A DNA stretch of 64,000 bases, taken from assembly GCA_020086605.1 (NCBI GenBank), contig JACBWW010000097.1, forward strand, positions 445,206 through 509,205. The letters are read 5' to 3'. The notes beneath the pieces are model-generated. The model was not told the origin of the DNA, ran no database searches, and was given only the letters and a program-made list of their open reading frames with translations. This DNA comes from Lanius collurio (lineage: Eukaryota; Chordata; Aves; Passeriformes; Laniidae). Position 1 is the stretch's first letter; each line of letters starts with the position of its first letter. Below are positions 46,226 through 59,629 of this stretch, one piece after another. Made by a program: the position numbers and the translations under genes.

Positions 46226-46540
46226 AGAATCCCAGAATGGTTTGGGTGGAAGGGGCCTTAAAGCCCATCCAGTGCCACCCCTTGCCATGGGCAGGGACAC
46301 CTCCCACTATCCCAGGCTGCTCCAAGTCCTGTCCAACCTGGCCTTGGACACTTCCAGGGGCAGCCACAGCTTCTCTGGGCACCCTGTGCCAGGGCCTGCC
46401 CACCCCTACAGGGAGGAATTGTTTCCTAATATCCAATCTAAACCTACTCTCTGCCTGTGTGAATCTGTTCCCCCCTGTCCTGTCACTCCATGCCCTTATA
46501 AAAAAATCCCCTCTCCATCTTTCTTGTAGCTCCCTTCAGG
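46226..46540 (-). mobile_element. CR1 fragment, TRIM9 intron 1
   Basis: CAGAATCCCAGAATGGTTTG to CCCCTCTCCATCTTTC, with a short internal gap (GGACACTTCCAGGGGCAGCC). Confidence 0.92.
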
Positions 46541-47777
46541 TGACAGCAACTTCTACTCTCCTCTCATTTCTGACCAAAACCAACCCCTTCTAGCCAGGCC
46601 TACCCCCAAAATTTTCTCATCTCAAGCAGGAAGCCTCAGTGCAGCTCTGTGGTGCCACTCCAGAACCTTCTCCAGAGCAGCCCATCCCCAAGGAGCTGCA
46701 TCCAGGCCAGCTCTCCCAGTGCAGGCTGCACTGACGGAGCTGTGGGGTGATCACTGTGTCCTGCTCTGCTCTCACCCACAGATTTCTGCCACCACCCCTT
46801 TCCCAAAGGATCCCTCAGCAGGACTGGGTGCTCCATCCTCCCCCTCTGTGCTTCTCCTCTCTTGGCAGGAGGGCACAGGGAGCTCTCAGCAGGCTGCACA
46901 CGCTCCCATCCCCTCTCTTGTTTCTGGATCCCTCTGGATGGGTTCAGCTCTGCTTGTCTCACCTCCCTGCCCCTGTTCCAGCAGCAGCTGCAGTCAAAAA
47001 AGGGAGCTTGCTGGGAATGTCCCACACAGAGGAGCATCCCAGGGCAGAGGGGCGTGTGCTGTCCCAGCCTTGAGGGAAATGGGCTCCAAACTCCAGCCCA
47101 GGAGGAGCAGGAGCCCAGGAACAGCCCTGGTGGCTGCAGTGATGGTGCTCACAGCACTGCCCTTCACCACGCAGGGCTTTGCTCCCTTTGAGGGCTGGGG
47201 AACAGCAAGGAGTGCTTAAACACCCCTTTCCATACATCCAGGAGGGGGGTGTGCAGGATGAGTGTCCTCAGCTCCTCTGGAGAGCAGTGGAGGTGCAGCT
47301 CCATGTTCATTCTGCCTGTAAAGCACCTCCAGCTGCCCAGCGATGTGGCCGTGAGTGCTCATCCAGGAGAGCTCCCAGCATTTCCAGCAGCTCAGGACAC
47401 TGCTGGGCTGAGCCTCGCAGGAGGGGGAGCAGCCTCTCTCCATGACAAACATCAAAGCAAACTCCCACACCACACTCAGGGAATACTGAGCCAGGGTCAA
47501 GCATCTCAGCTCTTCCCAAGGATTCCCATGACATGAGCAGTGGGATGTGAAACACTGATGGTGGCGTGGCCATCTTTAATTATATCCTGGAGGCAGCAAA
47601 TCCCTAAAACACCACTGCTCCACTTGACCTCCCTTCTCCTTCAGGCCCAAGGAATGCTGGAGGCTTTGAGTTCATCCAGAAGAAAATGAGCTCCTCAGGG
47701 ATTGCTGTGAAATGCTCCTATTTCTGCAGGACAAACGAGCACCGGGGAAGCGACTGCCAGAAAAGGTCACGGAGCTT

Positions 47778-47908
47778 TAAACCCCTTCCAACCTCAACCC
47801 CTTTCCAACCTAAACCCCTTCCAACCTCAACCCCTTTCCAACCTAAACCCCTTCCAACCTATACCCCTTCCAACCTAAACCCCTTCCAAACCAAACCCCT
47901 TCCAATCA
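47778..47908. repeat. 16-17-bp tandem repeat, about 8 copies
   Basis: Units of CCCCTTCCAACCTAAA alternating with CCCCTTTCCAACCTCAA, ending in diverged copies. Lies 100 bp from the two-N gap. Confidence 0.92.
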
Positions 47909-48003
47909 GGTCAGTGCTTGGGAAAGGGTTGGGCCCTGCTGGCTTTGAAGGACACAACCAGTGCTGCATCTTTTTACTTGAACAACCTGGAGGCCATTGC
48001 TGT

Positions 48004-48115
48004 GAGTGGTGAGGCAAATCCCAGCAGGCAAACACTGCCTCCTGTTTTTCTCCATGGTNNGAGTGGTGAGGCAAATCCCAGCAGGCAAACACTGCCTCCT
48101 GTTTTTCTCCATGGT
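48004..48115. repeat. Exact 55-bp duplication around a two-N gap
   Basis: Bases 48004-48058 are identical to 48061-48115, separated only by NN at 48059-48060. This is the pattern left when overlapping contig ends are joined without being merged. It is most likely not biological. Confidence 0.9.
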
Positions 48116-48639
48116 GGATGAAAAAACCATGGAAGTTTGCTTAGGTTTTGATCTCAGGGGTCAAGATCTGTGTCCTGTACAGGATAAAGGTGCTGGGGAC
48201 AAAGCAAGGCCATGAGGCTGTCAGGGGATGGGCACACCCATGTTTTAGGGTAGAATTAGCACGGGAACACACAGATGTGGTCACCACCACATGTGAGGGC
48301 CCAACATCTCCTCCATCCAGGCAGTGCTTGTGGTGCAGGCACTGCCCAACACCCAGCAATGTGCACACTGCAGATCTGGTGCTTTCTGCCTTAAAACTCT
48401 GCTCCATCTGCCTCCAATCCCGTTAGTGCCTCCCCCTCCTGTGGTTACTCACACTTCAGCTCTCCCATCCCATTACTGCATTAAGTCTTTAAATCTGATT
48501 ACATTGTTTGGAGTTAAATTTAAACCTGATTAACTGCATAAACAATGATTTTTTTTTTCAGTCCTGGCCCTAACCCAGGGCTGAGAGCCCTGTGGGGTAG
48601 CTCCTCTTCCTGCAGGGAATGTATTGACCATCCTTTTGT

Positions 48640-48795
48640 CTTGTCCTACAGCCTTTAATTACCATCTGGGTGCTGGAGTCAGGCACAGCCATAAACAGCC
48701 TTGACAGCTCGCCAGCATCTTGACTTTGCTTTGACATTTAATTGCCTAGAAATGCAAATTGTATTGGATTCTTCAGTTCTGAGCAGTTACTGAGG
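48640..48795. promoter_or_regulatory. Candidate neural enhancer block in TRIM9 intron 1
   Basis: Repeat-free AT-rich stretch with an exact octamer ATGCAAAT (48752-48759) running into TTGT, plus TTTAATTGCC and CTTTGACA motifs. Clustered POU, SOX-like and homeodomain sites suit a brain gene. Conservation is untested. Confidence 0.3.
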
Positions 48796-48847
48796 CAGTG
48801 AGGGAAAGGAACACATCCCACGGCTGTGACTGGCTGGGTGGTGACCA

Positions 48848-49220
48848 TCAAGGCTGGGAGAGTTGGGGTGTCCAGCCTGGAGAAGGCTCCAGGGAGAGCT
48901 CAGAGCCCCTTCCAGGGCCTAAAAAGGCTCCAGGAGAGCTGGAGAGGGACTTGAGACAAGGGACAGGACACAGGGAGAATGGCTCCCACTGCCAGAGGGC
49001 AGGGATGGGTGGGATTTTGGGAAGGAATTCTTGGCTGTGGGGTGGGCAGGCCCTGGCACAGGGTGCCCAGAGAAGCTGTGGCTGCCCCTGGATCCCTGGC
49101 AGTGTCCAAGGGTGGTTTGGATGGAGCTTGGATCACCCTGGGATAGGGGAAGGTGTCAGGGATGGAACTGGATGGGCTTTAAGATCCCTTCCAACCCAAA
49201 CCATTCTGGGATTCTATGAA
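48848..49220 (+). mobile_element. CR1 fragment, sense, intact tip
   Basis: CCAGCCTGGAGAAGGCTCC to CCATTCTGGGATTCTATGA, ending in the canonical CR1 terminus. Confidence 0.94.
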
Positions 49221-50009
49221 GTCCCTCCACAGAGGGCAGCTCAGTGAAGCCCCTTCCTCCTGAACCTGGCCCTGATGTGGCATCCCAGAGGTCTGGAATC
49301 CATCCCTGCTTTGCCACAGGTGACCAGTGTGACACTGGGCACCTCTCCCAGTGCCAGCTCTGGGGCAGCGGGGTGGGCACTCCGTCTAAAGAGGCCTCAG
49401 GTGCTTCCCACAAAGGGAAAAGCCCACCTTCCAGGCAGCAGGAGCAGGTGGCTGATGTCCTGGCTGTCACCAGGCAGGTCCCCCAGCCATGGCACCCCTG
49501 TGCAGGGTGTCCCTGGCCATCCAAAGCATGGCTCCCAGCCCCTGAGCAGCAGCTCCTCATTTCACAGCCCTCTGCCTCTTTGGCTGCTGCCCAGAACGGA
49601 GCTTTTACACAATTTACTCATGGATTTAGCTCAAGGGAGGTTTTGAAAGGCACAGATGGGAGATGGCATCTCATTCCCTTCGGCTGTGGGTACACAGAGC
49701 TTCCCTTGGGCAGGAGGAAGCACAAACATCCTCCAGCAGCCCCACAAAGTGGCCTTGCTCTCCTCTCCTGGCATTTCCTAATGAATCCTCGGTGCTGCAG
49801 CCTCCAAGGATGGGCTGCTGTACCCAAAAGCCTGCCTGCATTTCCCAAGGGAAGGAGCCAAACAAAAGGTCTCTCCTCTCCCACTCAAATCTTACCTTGG
49901 GCACATCCAAAGTCCTACAAAAGTACAAAATGGGGAATTCTCTGTGTGTTCCTTTTGGCTGCTTCTCTTAACTATCTGCCACGGTGAAAATCAGCCTGGG
50001 ATGTGAAGT

Positions 50010-50093
50010 GGAACAGCATCAGCATGGAAGGGGTTGGAGCAGATGATTTTTTAGGTCACTTCCAACCCAAACCATTCCATGATTTCATGATTA
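50010..50093 (+). mobile_element. CR1 3' tip, sense
   Basis: GGAAGGGGTTGGAGCAGATG to CCATTCCATGATTTCATGATT, about 80 bp of a different subfamily terminus. Confidence 0.75.
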
Positions 50094-51299
50094 CAGCCTG
50101 CACCTGGTCATTTCCATCCTTGGCTCAAATCTAAATCAGCCTCAGGGCATCCTTCCCATTCCTGATGGGATGCTGGCTAATCCCTGTGGAAGGAGATGGT
50201 ATTTGGGGTCACCAGTACCTATTCAGGCCATTGCCCATAGGCCAAAACTCCCAATCCTGAAGCAAGAGAAAGGTGAATTTAACCCCATTTCCACTGCTAG
50301 GATTGAAATGTCAAACTTCTTGCTGCACCCATGGAAACACAAAGCCTCCACCAGCCTGCTTGAGGCTTGAAGACCATCTCAATCCTGCTCTTCAAGCTCC
50401 TTTTCTCCCCTCAGTGCATGCCTAGCTTGCTGCTTTTTCCTGAGGTCTCACTTTCCAGCCCGCTCTCCACCACAGCTTGCAATCGCCCCCCTCCCTGGGT
50501 ACCCCACACTCCCACCACCCTCCAGCTGAGGCTGCACTGACACGAATTTCCCCAACATCCAGGACAGCTCACAGCACCTTTTATGGGGGTATTTTTGTGT
50601 TCTCCTTTGAGCCCTTCCATCGACTTGACCAAATAAATCCCTGTGCATCATCACCATCATCACCTCGTCAGGAAAATCCATCACCACCAAGTGACCTCCA
50701 GGTACACAGCGAGCCCTTCCCTCTGCTTCCCTGACATGTTTTTAGGAGGATGTGGGTTCTCTTAAAACATCCTCTTTGCTGTTCCACTAAACATTGCTCT
50801 TGGCCAGTGCTTTAAAGCTCCTGTTCCCCGGCAAGTGCCTGACGAGCACAAAAGCCACACATTAACCCTCCCGAGATGTTCTGTGTAACGAGGATGTCCA
50901 GAGCCATCAGAAAAACACATTTCAGGGACCTGAGCATTCCCAGCAGCCTCCCTGAACTCTCCCTCACATCTCTAGGAAATGGCAGCTCTGCCCAGCTGAT
51001 TTATCCACCTGCTCAGCACAGCCACTGGAATATCTCAGCAGCAGGACATCAGCTAATTATCACTAATTTTATGCTTTCTGCTTTCAATAAGATTGCTGGA
51101 TTCACACTGTAGCAGCAGCAGGAGGAGGAGGAAGGAGGAAAATATGGATGACCTGGTCTTTCTGCTTCATTTCTTCCCCCTCCAGCAGGATGGGAAAGAT
51201 GGGAAATGCTCCCTGGAGAGCATCACTTTGGATCTGTGTTTTCAGCCAGGAGCCTCCGGAAGGTTCCAGGCAGCCTGAGAGACACGGAGCTCTCAGCAG

Positions 51300-51565
51300 C
51301 AGAGCTGACAGGACACAGGGAATGGCTTCCCAGTGCCACAGGGCAGGGATGGATGGGATTTTGGGAAGGAATTCCTGGCTGGGAGGGTGGGCAGGCCCTG
51401 GCACAGGGTGCCCAGAGCAGCTGTGGCTGTCCCTGGATCCCTGGCAGTGCCCAAGGCCAGGCTGGACATTGGGGCTTGGAGCAGCCTGGGACAGTGGGAG
51501 GTGTCCCTGCCATGGCAGGGGTGGAACTGGATGGGCTTTCAGGTCCCTTCCAACCCAAATCCTTC
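51300..51565 (+). mobile_element. CR1 fragment, sense
   Basis: GACAGGACACAGGGAATGGC to CCAACCCAAATCCTTCTGG. Confidence 0.93.
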
Positions 51566-53064
51566 TGGAACACTCTCCTTCAGTTACTGCTGCTGAAGGC
51601 TGGACTTGAGCCCTCAGAGATCCCTCCTAATCTGAAGTTTTCTATGACCAAAGCTGTGTCACCAAAAAAAAAGAGCTTTTCCCTGCCAGGAACATTTTGC
51701 CTGAGCAGAGCTGCTCCCACCTTGTCACCCCCGGGGGTTTCACTGTGGGCACAAAGCAGAGCAGGGCCCCTGCCAGACCCCTTGGGCTTCACCCAGTCCT
51801 GCTCTGCCCTTGGGAGTTCTCTGCCAAAGGGGAGACCAAAGGAAGGTCCAAGGACCAGGATTTCACCTTCCCTTTAAAGCAGGGCTTTAGAACTCCTGCC
51901 CATCACCATGGATACTGGAGCACTGGGAATGCAGCACTCACCACAGCCCGATTGGGTGGATGCTGTCAGGAAAACACCTCAGCAGCTCAGATCTCACCTC
52001 AAACACAAGAAATCACAGGAAAAAACACAGAAATTCAGCTTTTCTGCTCTGTTAACTCCTTCTTCCAGGCACTGGGCTCCGAGCCCCTACATCTGGATGC
52101 AAGCCTCCCAAGTTGGAAAGGGCTAGATTTGGGATAAATCCCAAAATGTGATAGCAACCAAATTGATTTTAGTGCTGCAGATGCCCCAAAATCCAGCTTG
52201 GACTACAGACACTCCAAAACGTGGAGAGAATGAGATTTACAGAGATGGGAAAACATCTCATTCCTAGACTAAGAATAAACAGAAGCCCAACCTGAGACAG
52301 GGAGGAGACAGGGCACAGGAGGAATTTCACAGGCCCCTTTTCTCCTCTGGCAGGGGGCTGGAAGTGGTCTCAGGCAAACAAACCCGAGCTCTCTTTGGAA
52401 ATCCCACTCCCTGGAGCTCAGAAGATGGTTTGAAGTGGCCTTTGAGAGCCCACACTGAGATTCCCAAGGAAAATAAACCCCAGAGAGAGGCACTGAGTGA
52501 TAAAAGCATTGAAGGCAGCAGGAGACTGGGAAGGGTGCAGGGAAGGGAGGATGAGAGGCAGGGAAAGCACTGCCCTGGATGGATGAGGAAAAGGTTGTAG
52601 ATCCATGAATAAAAAAGGAAGAAGAATAAATCAATAATCCTGGAAGAGCTGAGATAATGACTGCCTTTAAAGAAATTAATCTTTAATAAGAAGGGACGTC
52701 TGGGTAATTAGGAAGTAATGAAGAACTTGTCAGTGTTTCTGCAGAGAATGAGGAGCGAGGGGGATCCATCCCCACAACTGGAGGGAATCCGAAGCACTGG
52801 AGCACAGTGATACATCCTGGTGTCACCAGGGAAGCCAGGAACAGGGTCATGGAATCAGTCATGATTATTTATGATGAAGTGAAGAACCCAGGAAATACCA
52901 GGAGATGGGAGCAGGGAGATAATTCACATTTACTTCAGTAATAGGTTTGGGGTTTTTTTTATGGGGAAGTGCTTCCAAGCCAAAAAAACCCCCCAAACCC
53001 CCCAAAAAACTAGGTGAAGGAGGAAAGCAGCCACAGACACAGCTCTAAAAGAACATGGTGCTGA

Positions 53065-53275
53065 GGAGGCCAAGGCCACCACTGAGACATGTCCCAAGTG
53101 CCACATCCACATGGCTTAAAAATTTCTTCAGGGATGGGGACTCCAGCACTGCCCTGGGCAGCTGTGCCAGGGCTGGACAGCCCTTTTGGGGGAAAAAAAT
53201 TCTCCTAATACCCAGCCTAAACCTCTCCTGGGTGAGGAGAGGCTGTTTCCTCTCGTCCCATCTGTGGGATGCCCA
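53065..53275 (-). mobile_element. CR1 fragment, second subfamily
   Basis: GGCCAAGGCCACCACTGAG to CTGTTTCCTCTCGTCCC, tip missing. Confidence 0.85.
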
Positions 53276-54007
53276 CCCCACAGAGCTGGCTGCACAGCAG
53301 ACCTGGCCCAGTGGGATTAGCCCAGTGATCTTGAGCTCGTTAGCCCTGAGCTTTAATTAGCTCCCAGGAGGTCAGCCTGAGGATCCCTGCCACGACCCCT
53401 TGGATTGACAATCCAGAGGCATGGGACAAGCCTGGATTTGTCCCATGGCTGCCCTTTGTCCTGTCTGTCCTGCCCAGCTCCAGGGCAGCCCTGGTGCCAT
53501 CATCTCCAGCCTTGGAGCCCTGGCACTGCCAGGAGGCTCTGCTGGCTCCTCACGAGGGAGCCAAGGACAAAGGGTCTGCACACAAATGTCACAGAGAACC
53601 AGGGGGTTTCATAGGACTCTAAAATGTGAAGATTGGGCTTTTTTCAGCATCTTTTTCCTGTTTTTCATTGGCTTTTCCAAGGTAAGGGCTGAGCCACAGG
53701 AGTGCCAGGGCCTGTTCCTTTCCCATGAAGGCTTTGCCTTATTTAAAATGTGTTTCTCTTTAAACTTACAGCCAGTTTTGAATATAGAAGGGAAAAGCAG
53801 CTCATTAAGCAAAGCTTGCCCAGGCCTGTCCTTCCCATCTTTCTCTCAAACCCAGGGAAGGGGCTCCCAGCAGAGCCACAAAAACACTCCCAGCACACGC
53901 AGCAGCACCAGGACCCAACAGCTCCATGAGTTCCAAGCTGTCACGGGCACTTCCAGTGTGGAAAACCACTGAGGTGGGAGCTGTGTGCCACAGGAGGAGC
54001 CCCAAAG

Positions 54008-54300
54008 AGGCCTTGGGCACTGCCAGGGATCCAGGGGCAGCCACAGCTGCTCTGGCAATTCCAGCCCACCCAGCAATTCCCAATTCCCAGGATCCCATCC
54101 AGCCCTGCCCTCTGGCACTGGGAAGCCATTCCCTGTGTCCTGTCCCTCTATCCCTTGTCCCCAGTCCCTCTCCAGCTCTCCTGGAGCCCCTTCAGGCCCT
54201 GCAAGGGGCTCTGAGCTCTCCCTGGAGCCTTCTCTCTTCCAGGTAAACACCTCCAGCTCTCCCAGCCTGGCTCCAGAGGGGCTCCAGCCCTTGGATTATT
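54008..54300 (-). mobile_element. CR1 fragment missing the 3' tip
   Basis: GAGGCCTTGGGCACTGCC to CAGAGGGGCTCCAGCCCTTGG, with a deletion near CTCTGGCAATTCCAGCCC. Confidence 0.9.
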
Positions 54301-55132
54301 ATGTCCATATCCCATCTAGGGCCAGGAATGTTTCATGGATTTAATTACAGACCATAATATCTGCCACTTGGAACACAGGCACCAAAAATAACCATCTCTA
54401 GATCAACCCTGCCTCAGAATAAATACCTATTTTTCACTGCAGAGCTGTTCAGCCACCACGGGCACCTTGCTTTTAAAATATTCTCCTTCAGGAAGAGGTT
54501 GGTTGATGTATTTATGCACATGCAAAATGGTGGAGGCAGCAAGTTGTTATATAAAGTGTTACATAAATTACCTACCAACTGCACAGAAATGCTCCCAGTC
54601 AAACTCCACCACCCTCACGCTGAAGGAATCAATCACTTCAAGTTACCACAGATATTCCTGAAGTCCAGGAGAAACGAAGGAGGCAGAACCAGGCCTTAAA
54701 TCCCACACTGGACACACTTTTGTGACATTATTTGTACTCAGAGATCTCCTTGCTCCTTCAAACTGTGACTGCAAATCAACTCAGAGACCCCAAACCAAGT
54801 GAATTATTTAAAATGGCTGCAATAAAGTAAATATTGATTTCATAAATGTTTTACCAAGGTTAAAAGCTTTTCCCCAGAGATGGAGATTAGGCACTAAACT
54901 CTGCTCTGGATCCGTGGGAAGCACATTTAGGAATGTTTTAAAGGGGAGTTTGAATGTTGGATGTTTTCCTGTGTTCAGGAGCCCTGCTGGGACGTGACCT
55001 CTTCAGGAACGGCTGCATAAATACAAACCCCACGGGTAGGTTTTGGTTTAAATTACACTTATTTTATTGTTTGTAACACATTCACTGGGAGGGAACTGAG
55101 CCACAACCTACCTGACATTAATTCTGAATAAA

Positions 55133-55400
55133 TCTCAGAATGGTTTGGATTGGAAGGGGCTTTAAATCCCATCTCATCCCACCCCCTGCCGTGGGCAGGG
55201 CCACCTTCCACTATCCCAGGTTGCTCCAAGCCCTGTCCAACCTGGCCTGGAACATTTCCAGGGATGGGACAGCCACATCTTCTCTGCTCCAGTGCCTCAC
55301 CACCCTCACAATAAAGAATTTCTTCCTCAAATCTAGGTTGAATCCATCTTCTTTTAGTTTAAAACCATGAGCCCTTGTCCTACCACAACAGGCCCTGCTA
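55133..55400 (-). mobile_element. CR1 fragment, TRIM9 intron 1
   Basis: ATCTCAGAATGGTTTGGATT to ACCATGAGCCCTTGTCC. Confidence 0.9.
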
Positions 55401-55837
55401 CAAAGTCTGTCCCTCCCTCCTGGGGTCACTGTCAGGTTTGTGACAAAGCTCTGGGACCTGACACGATTCATGAGCATGGAACAATTCCCAGCTCTGCTGA
55501 AGCCAAATCCGTGGCATATGGCAGGAAGGGCTTTTATCCCACCACACACAGCCTGCTGCAGTCGTGACATAAATCATCCCCTGACTTTCCTTTGGATGCA
55601 TCACCACATGAACCCAGGTGCCAAACGCTGAGTGCACAAGGTCCCTCAAAGACAATTTGTGCTAATTGCCACAAATGACCTTGTGCAGCATCACCCTCCT
55701 GGCACTGCCTCTGCCAAGCTGCAGACGAGCTCAGGAATTGCCACAGCCCATTAAAAGCATCCCACTTTCCCCCCTTGGCTGAAGAAACATCCCATAACCA
55801 CAGGAGGTGTTCCCCCAGCTCACACTCATGTTTGAGG

Positions 55838-55885
55838 CCACCTTTCACTAGACCAGGTTGCTCCAACCTTGCCTGGAATAAACTG
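55838..55885 (-). mobile_element. CR1 remnant, 48 bp
   Basis: GCCACCTTTCACTAGACCAGG to CCTTGCCTGGAA only. Confidence 0.55.
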
Positions 55886-56059
55886 AACAAAATATCTTTG
55901 TCCCTGAAGCCTCCCAGCTGCTGGAGCCCTGTGAGGGGGGGATGGAGAATGCTGAGAGTGGGGGGGATCCCAGCTCCTTTCCCCTTCCCTTCTCCCCCCT
56001 TCCCACCCTGCAGCACGTTCCTCCAGGCTTCCCACAAGGATGAGACAGCCCAGAGAACC

Positions 56060-56415
56060 CTGGGATCACTGAGCTTGGAAAAGATCTCCAAGACCATCAA
56101 GTCCAAGCTGTGCCTGATCCCCACCTTGTCCCCAGCCCTCAGTGCCACCTCCAGCCCTTCCTTGGGCACCCCCAGGGATGGGCACTCCAACCCTCCCTGG
56201 GCAGTTCCAAGGCCTGAGCACCCTTTCCATGGGGAAATTCCTGCTGGTGCCCACCCTGCCCCTGCCCTGGCCCAGCCTGAGGCCGTTCCCTCTCCTCCTG
56301 TCCCTGTTCCCTGGGAGCAGAGCCCGACCCCCCTGAGCCCCCTCCTGTCAGGGACTTGTGCAGACCCACAAGGTCCCCCCTGAGCCTCCTCTGCTCCTGG
56401 CTAAAGCAGCCCAGC
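56060..56415 (-). mobile_element. CR1 fragment, second subfamily
   Basis: GGGATCACTGAGCTTGGAAA with an altered middle, then CACAAGGTCCCCCCTGAGCC. Confidence 0.88.
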
Positions 56416-58184
56416 ATGGTGGCCTTCCTGTGGCACCTTCCTACCGCTCCCAGCTCATCCAGGAATCACCTCCCAGCCCAACCAGCCACGTGTGGCACAA
56501 CCAAATGGCACAGCACGGCCTGCTGCAACAGGCAGTGGTCAGCTGGCAACTTGGCAAGGATGTGGGCAAAGCACCTGCCAGCCAGGAATGGAGGAAAGAG
56601 CCTTCCCCATCTGACAGCCCAGCACCAGGGCAGGAAATCAGTGGAGAGCCCAAGCCACAGATGGATCGAGTGCTTGCTCATCTGGCCACAGCTCCAGGAG
56701 CACAGCACGATTCCCACAGCCAATCCCAGCAAATGGCCGCCCTGCCCCTCAGTCTGGGCTGGCATCTGTCGGTAGCAGGGCAGGGGGAAGGTGCAGCACC
56801 CACTGTCAGAGGGCAACATTAAAAAATGAAAAAGAAAAAACCCAAAAATCCTATATTCACCAATTTTAACTGCTGTGCTCCGGGGGAGGTGAGAAATCAT
56901 CTCAGAGGTGAGAAACTGTGGCTAAGCTCTCGCTCTGATTCACCAAGGTGTGGGCTGCTGGTGGCACACACCTCAGCAAATGCCCTCTGAGGTCCCCATT
57001 TCCCAGGAACAAAATGTCAGGATGGAAGAAGCGTTGGGGCAGGATGGATACAGCACAGAGCCACGCCTGGGCTGTGTGGGCTCGCTGTGACAGCGTGACA
57101 CGAGCCACCAGTGCTGCTGCTCTCGGGGAACAGCCTCACCAAGAGCTGGCTGGGGAGCAGAAATGGCCCAGCAAAGAGGGAGGTGGCTGAGCTACAAAGG
57201 AGCAGCCAGGAATGAGCGTCGGGACCATCAGAAAGGCTGTGGCTGCTCCCTCAGGCAGCAGCGCTGAGGCTGAAGCGGGGAAGCTGAAGTTTGTTCCACA
57301 CTTCTGTCTTGTACCCTGCCAAGGAAGGAGCGTTCCCAGGGAACCCTGGCATCTGTCACGGAGCCAAGGGACGCTGCCAGCTCTCAGCCAGCGCTGTCTG
57401 CACATCAAGGGCTCTCCCCAGGTTCTCAGATGTCCCCAACTCGAGAGAGCATTGAAGTCATGCCCTCAAATCTCTGTGACTTCGGTCGGAGTTGGAGCAA
57501 GGGTGGAAGTGCTTTCCCAAAGAGGGAGGCTGATGCTCCCATTGTGCCCTGGAGGGGATTTCACCCAACCCTCACAGCTCCTCCACGTTGTTTCTGGAAG
57601 TTCCCAGCTCATCTCTGTTAGCAACTCCCATCACCCCTCCGTGGGGTTGCTGGGCTGGAGGAAGGGAACTGGGGCTAAACACACATTTCCTGGGAGAGGA
57701 CAGACAGGGAGGCTGTGCAATTATTTACCCAGGAGGATGAAGCAAATCCTTGGCAGGGGGAACTGATCTCCAGCTCACCCCTTCCCTCTCCAGCACCCTC
57801 AGGGAAACGCTGCCACGCTTCCCTCCCCTGCTGAAGTGTAAACAGCACCTGCCAGCACCTTCCCACTCCTCCCCTGCTCCAGCCTGGACCCCTGGGGGTT
57901 CCAGGTGACGGGAAGGGAACAGAGACTCTGCCCCCAAAGCAGTGTCTGTGCCTTGAAATCAATAAGGAATTGAGATGGATTATTCCTTGTTAGGAATAAC
58001 CCACCTCCAAGCTTGACACAACCCCCCCTTCTCCCAGCTTTACATGCCCTGATGGAGAAACCCAGCACAGAACCAAAAATCCTGCTTGGAATGGGGTGTT
58101 TTCCTAACAACACCTGGGATCACAGTCAGACCTCTGAGTTCGCCTCTGCAGACAGAAAGGTCCTTCCCAAGCAGCAATCCCAGA

Positions 58185-58325
58185 ACCCCAGCACAGGTTG
58201 GGTTGGAAGGGACCTTAAATCCCACCTTGTTCCACCTCCTGCCATGACCAAGGACACCTTCCACTATCCCAGGTTGCTCCAAGCCCTGTCCAGCCTGGCT
58301 CGGAAAACTTTCAGGGAGAGGAAGC
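58185..58325 (-). mobile_element. Short CR1 fragment
   Basis: GCACAGGTTGGGTTGGAAGG to GTCCAGCCTGGCTCGG. Confidence 0.88.
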
Positions 58326-59001
58326 AGGGAGAAGAAAAATGGTGAATTTAACAGAAGTGGTGAATTAATGCATCTTGACTCAAGGGGCACCGGTTATCTG
58401 GGAAAACAGAGGGATTTCACCAGGGAAAACCCCAAGAGCTGCAGGTGGAAAGCAGTTCCACAGCACAGGCTTTCAGGAATGATGCCATGGGTACACTGTG
58501 CCCCCTCGAGCTGAAGGCAAGGCCATAACCCATCAATAATTGACACAGACACCAATCCTGCCACAGGGAACAGCAACAGGAAGGGAACTGCCCATGCACA
58601 TCCAGAGAAGCCAGGAGCAAGGGAAAAAAACCAGAATTAAGTGCAAGGGTCCAAAGCAAAAAAAGAAAAAAAAATAGGGATCACTGGTTAGAAGATTCTC
58701 CATATTTTCGAGGTTGGTGCAAATTATTTAACGGATATTTCCCAGGTATTTAGGCTTCACACCAAGCAGGAGGCAGCAGCCCCAGTGAGGGCACTCACAC
58801 TGGGATCTCCACAGGAGGCACTGGAAGTCACAAACATCATCTTCCACTCCAGTGGCTCGGTGCTGCTGCATCTGCTTCCATGGAGCCGTGCTCCCGATAT
58901 CCCAGCTGTGGATCCGAGCTGCTCCCCTCGGGAATGGCAACTGTGGCTCCCAGCACTCCAGGCAACATCCATGCATGCCTTATTAACAGCCAATTCCCAG
59001 C

Positions 59002-59025
59002 TTTTTTTTTAAAAAAAAAAAAAAA
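59002..59025. repeat. T9-A15 inverted homopolymer
   Basis: A run of nine T directly followed by fifteen A makes a perfect self-complementary stretch. Such sites are prone to slippage and sequencing error. Confidence 0.8.
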
Positions 59026-59629
59026 TCCATCAACTCCTATAAGGTTTCTAAAGGGGAAAGGGCAATTAGCACTGCTGGGAAATCCCTGGGCTGCCAGATC
59101 CCTCCCAGGGCAATTTCTGCTGCTACAGCTCTGAGCTGGCTCCTATTAACACCCCTCTATGCCTGTGACATGGGGAATTTAATGGCTAATAAATACAAAA
59201 ACGTGCCCCAAGCCCCAGTCTGTGCTGTGTCTGAGGTGTTTGGGGTTGGCATCACCCTCACAGTCACCCCTCTGCCCTCACCTGCTGCTCCAGCCAAGTG
59301 CTGGCTCAAGAAAATTTCAAACTGAACTTGGTCTTGTTCTTTCTCCCTAAAAATTCTGCTCTGAGCAGAGCCTCTGCTGAGCTTTCCCAGCCAGCTCCAG
59401 GTCAGGCTGTCCCCACAGATGCATCCAATTCTGAAGGCAAAAATATGAGTTGGTTGAGACAGCAAACAAAATTTTCCTTTCCATAGGAAAGGTGAATTCT
59501 CTGACCTGCTGTTCTCAGCTCTGGTCTCCCTTCCTGCACAGATCAGGGAGGTGCTGATGCCTTTTCCTGGCTTTAAAATCAAGAATTAAACATGGTTAGA
59601 AGGGAAAAAGGGGTTTTATTTTTGTATTT

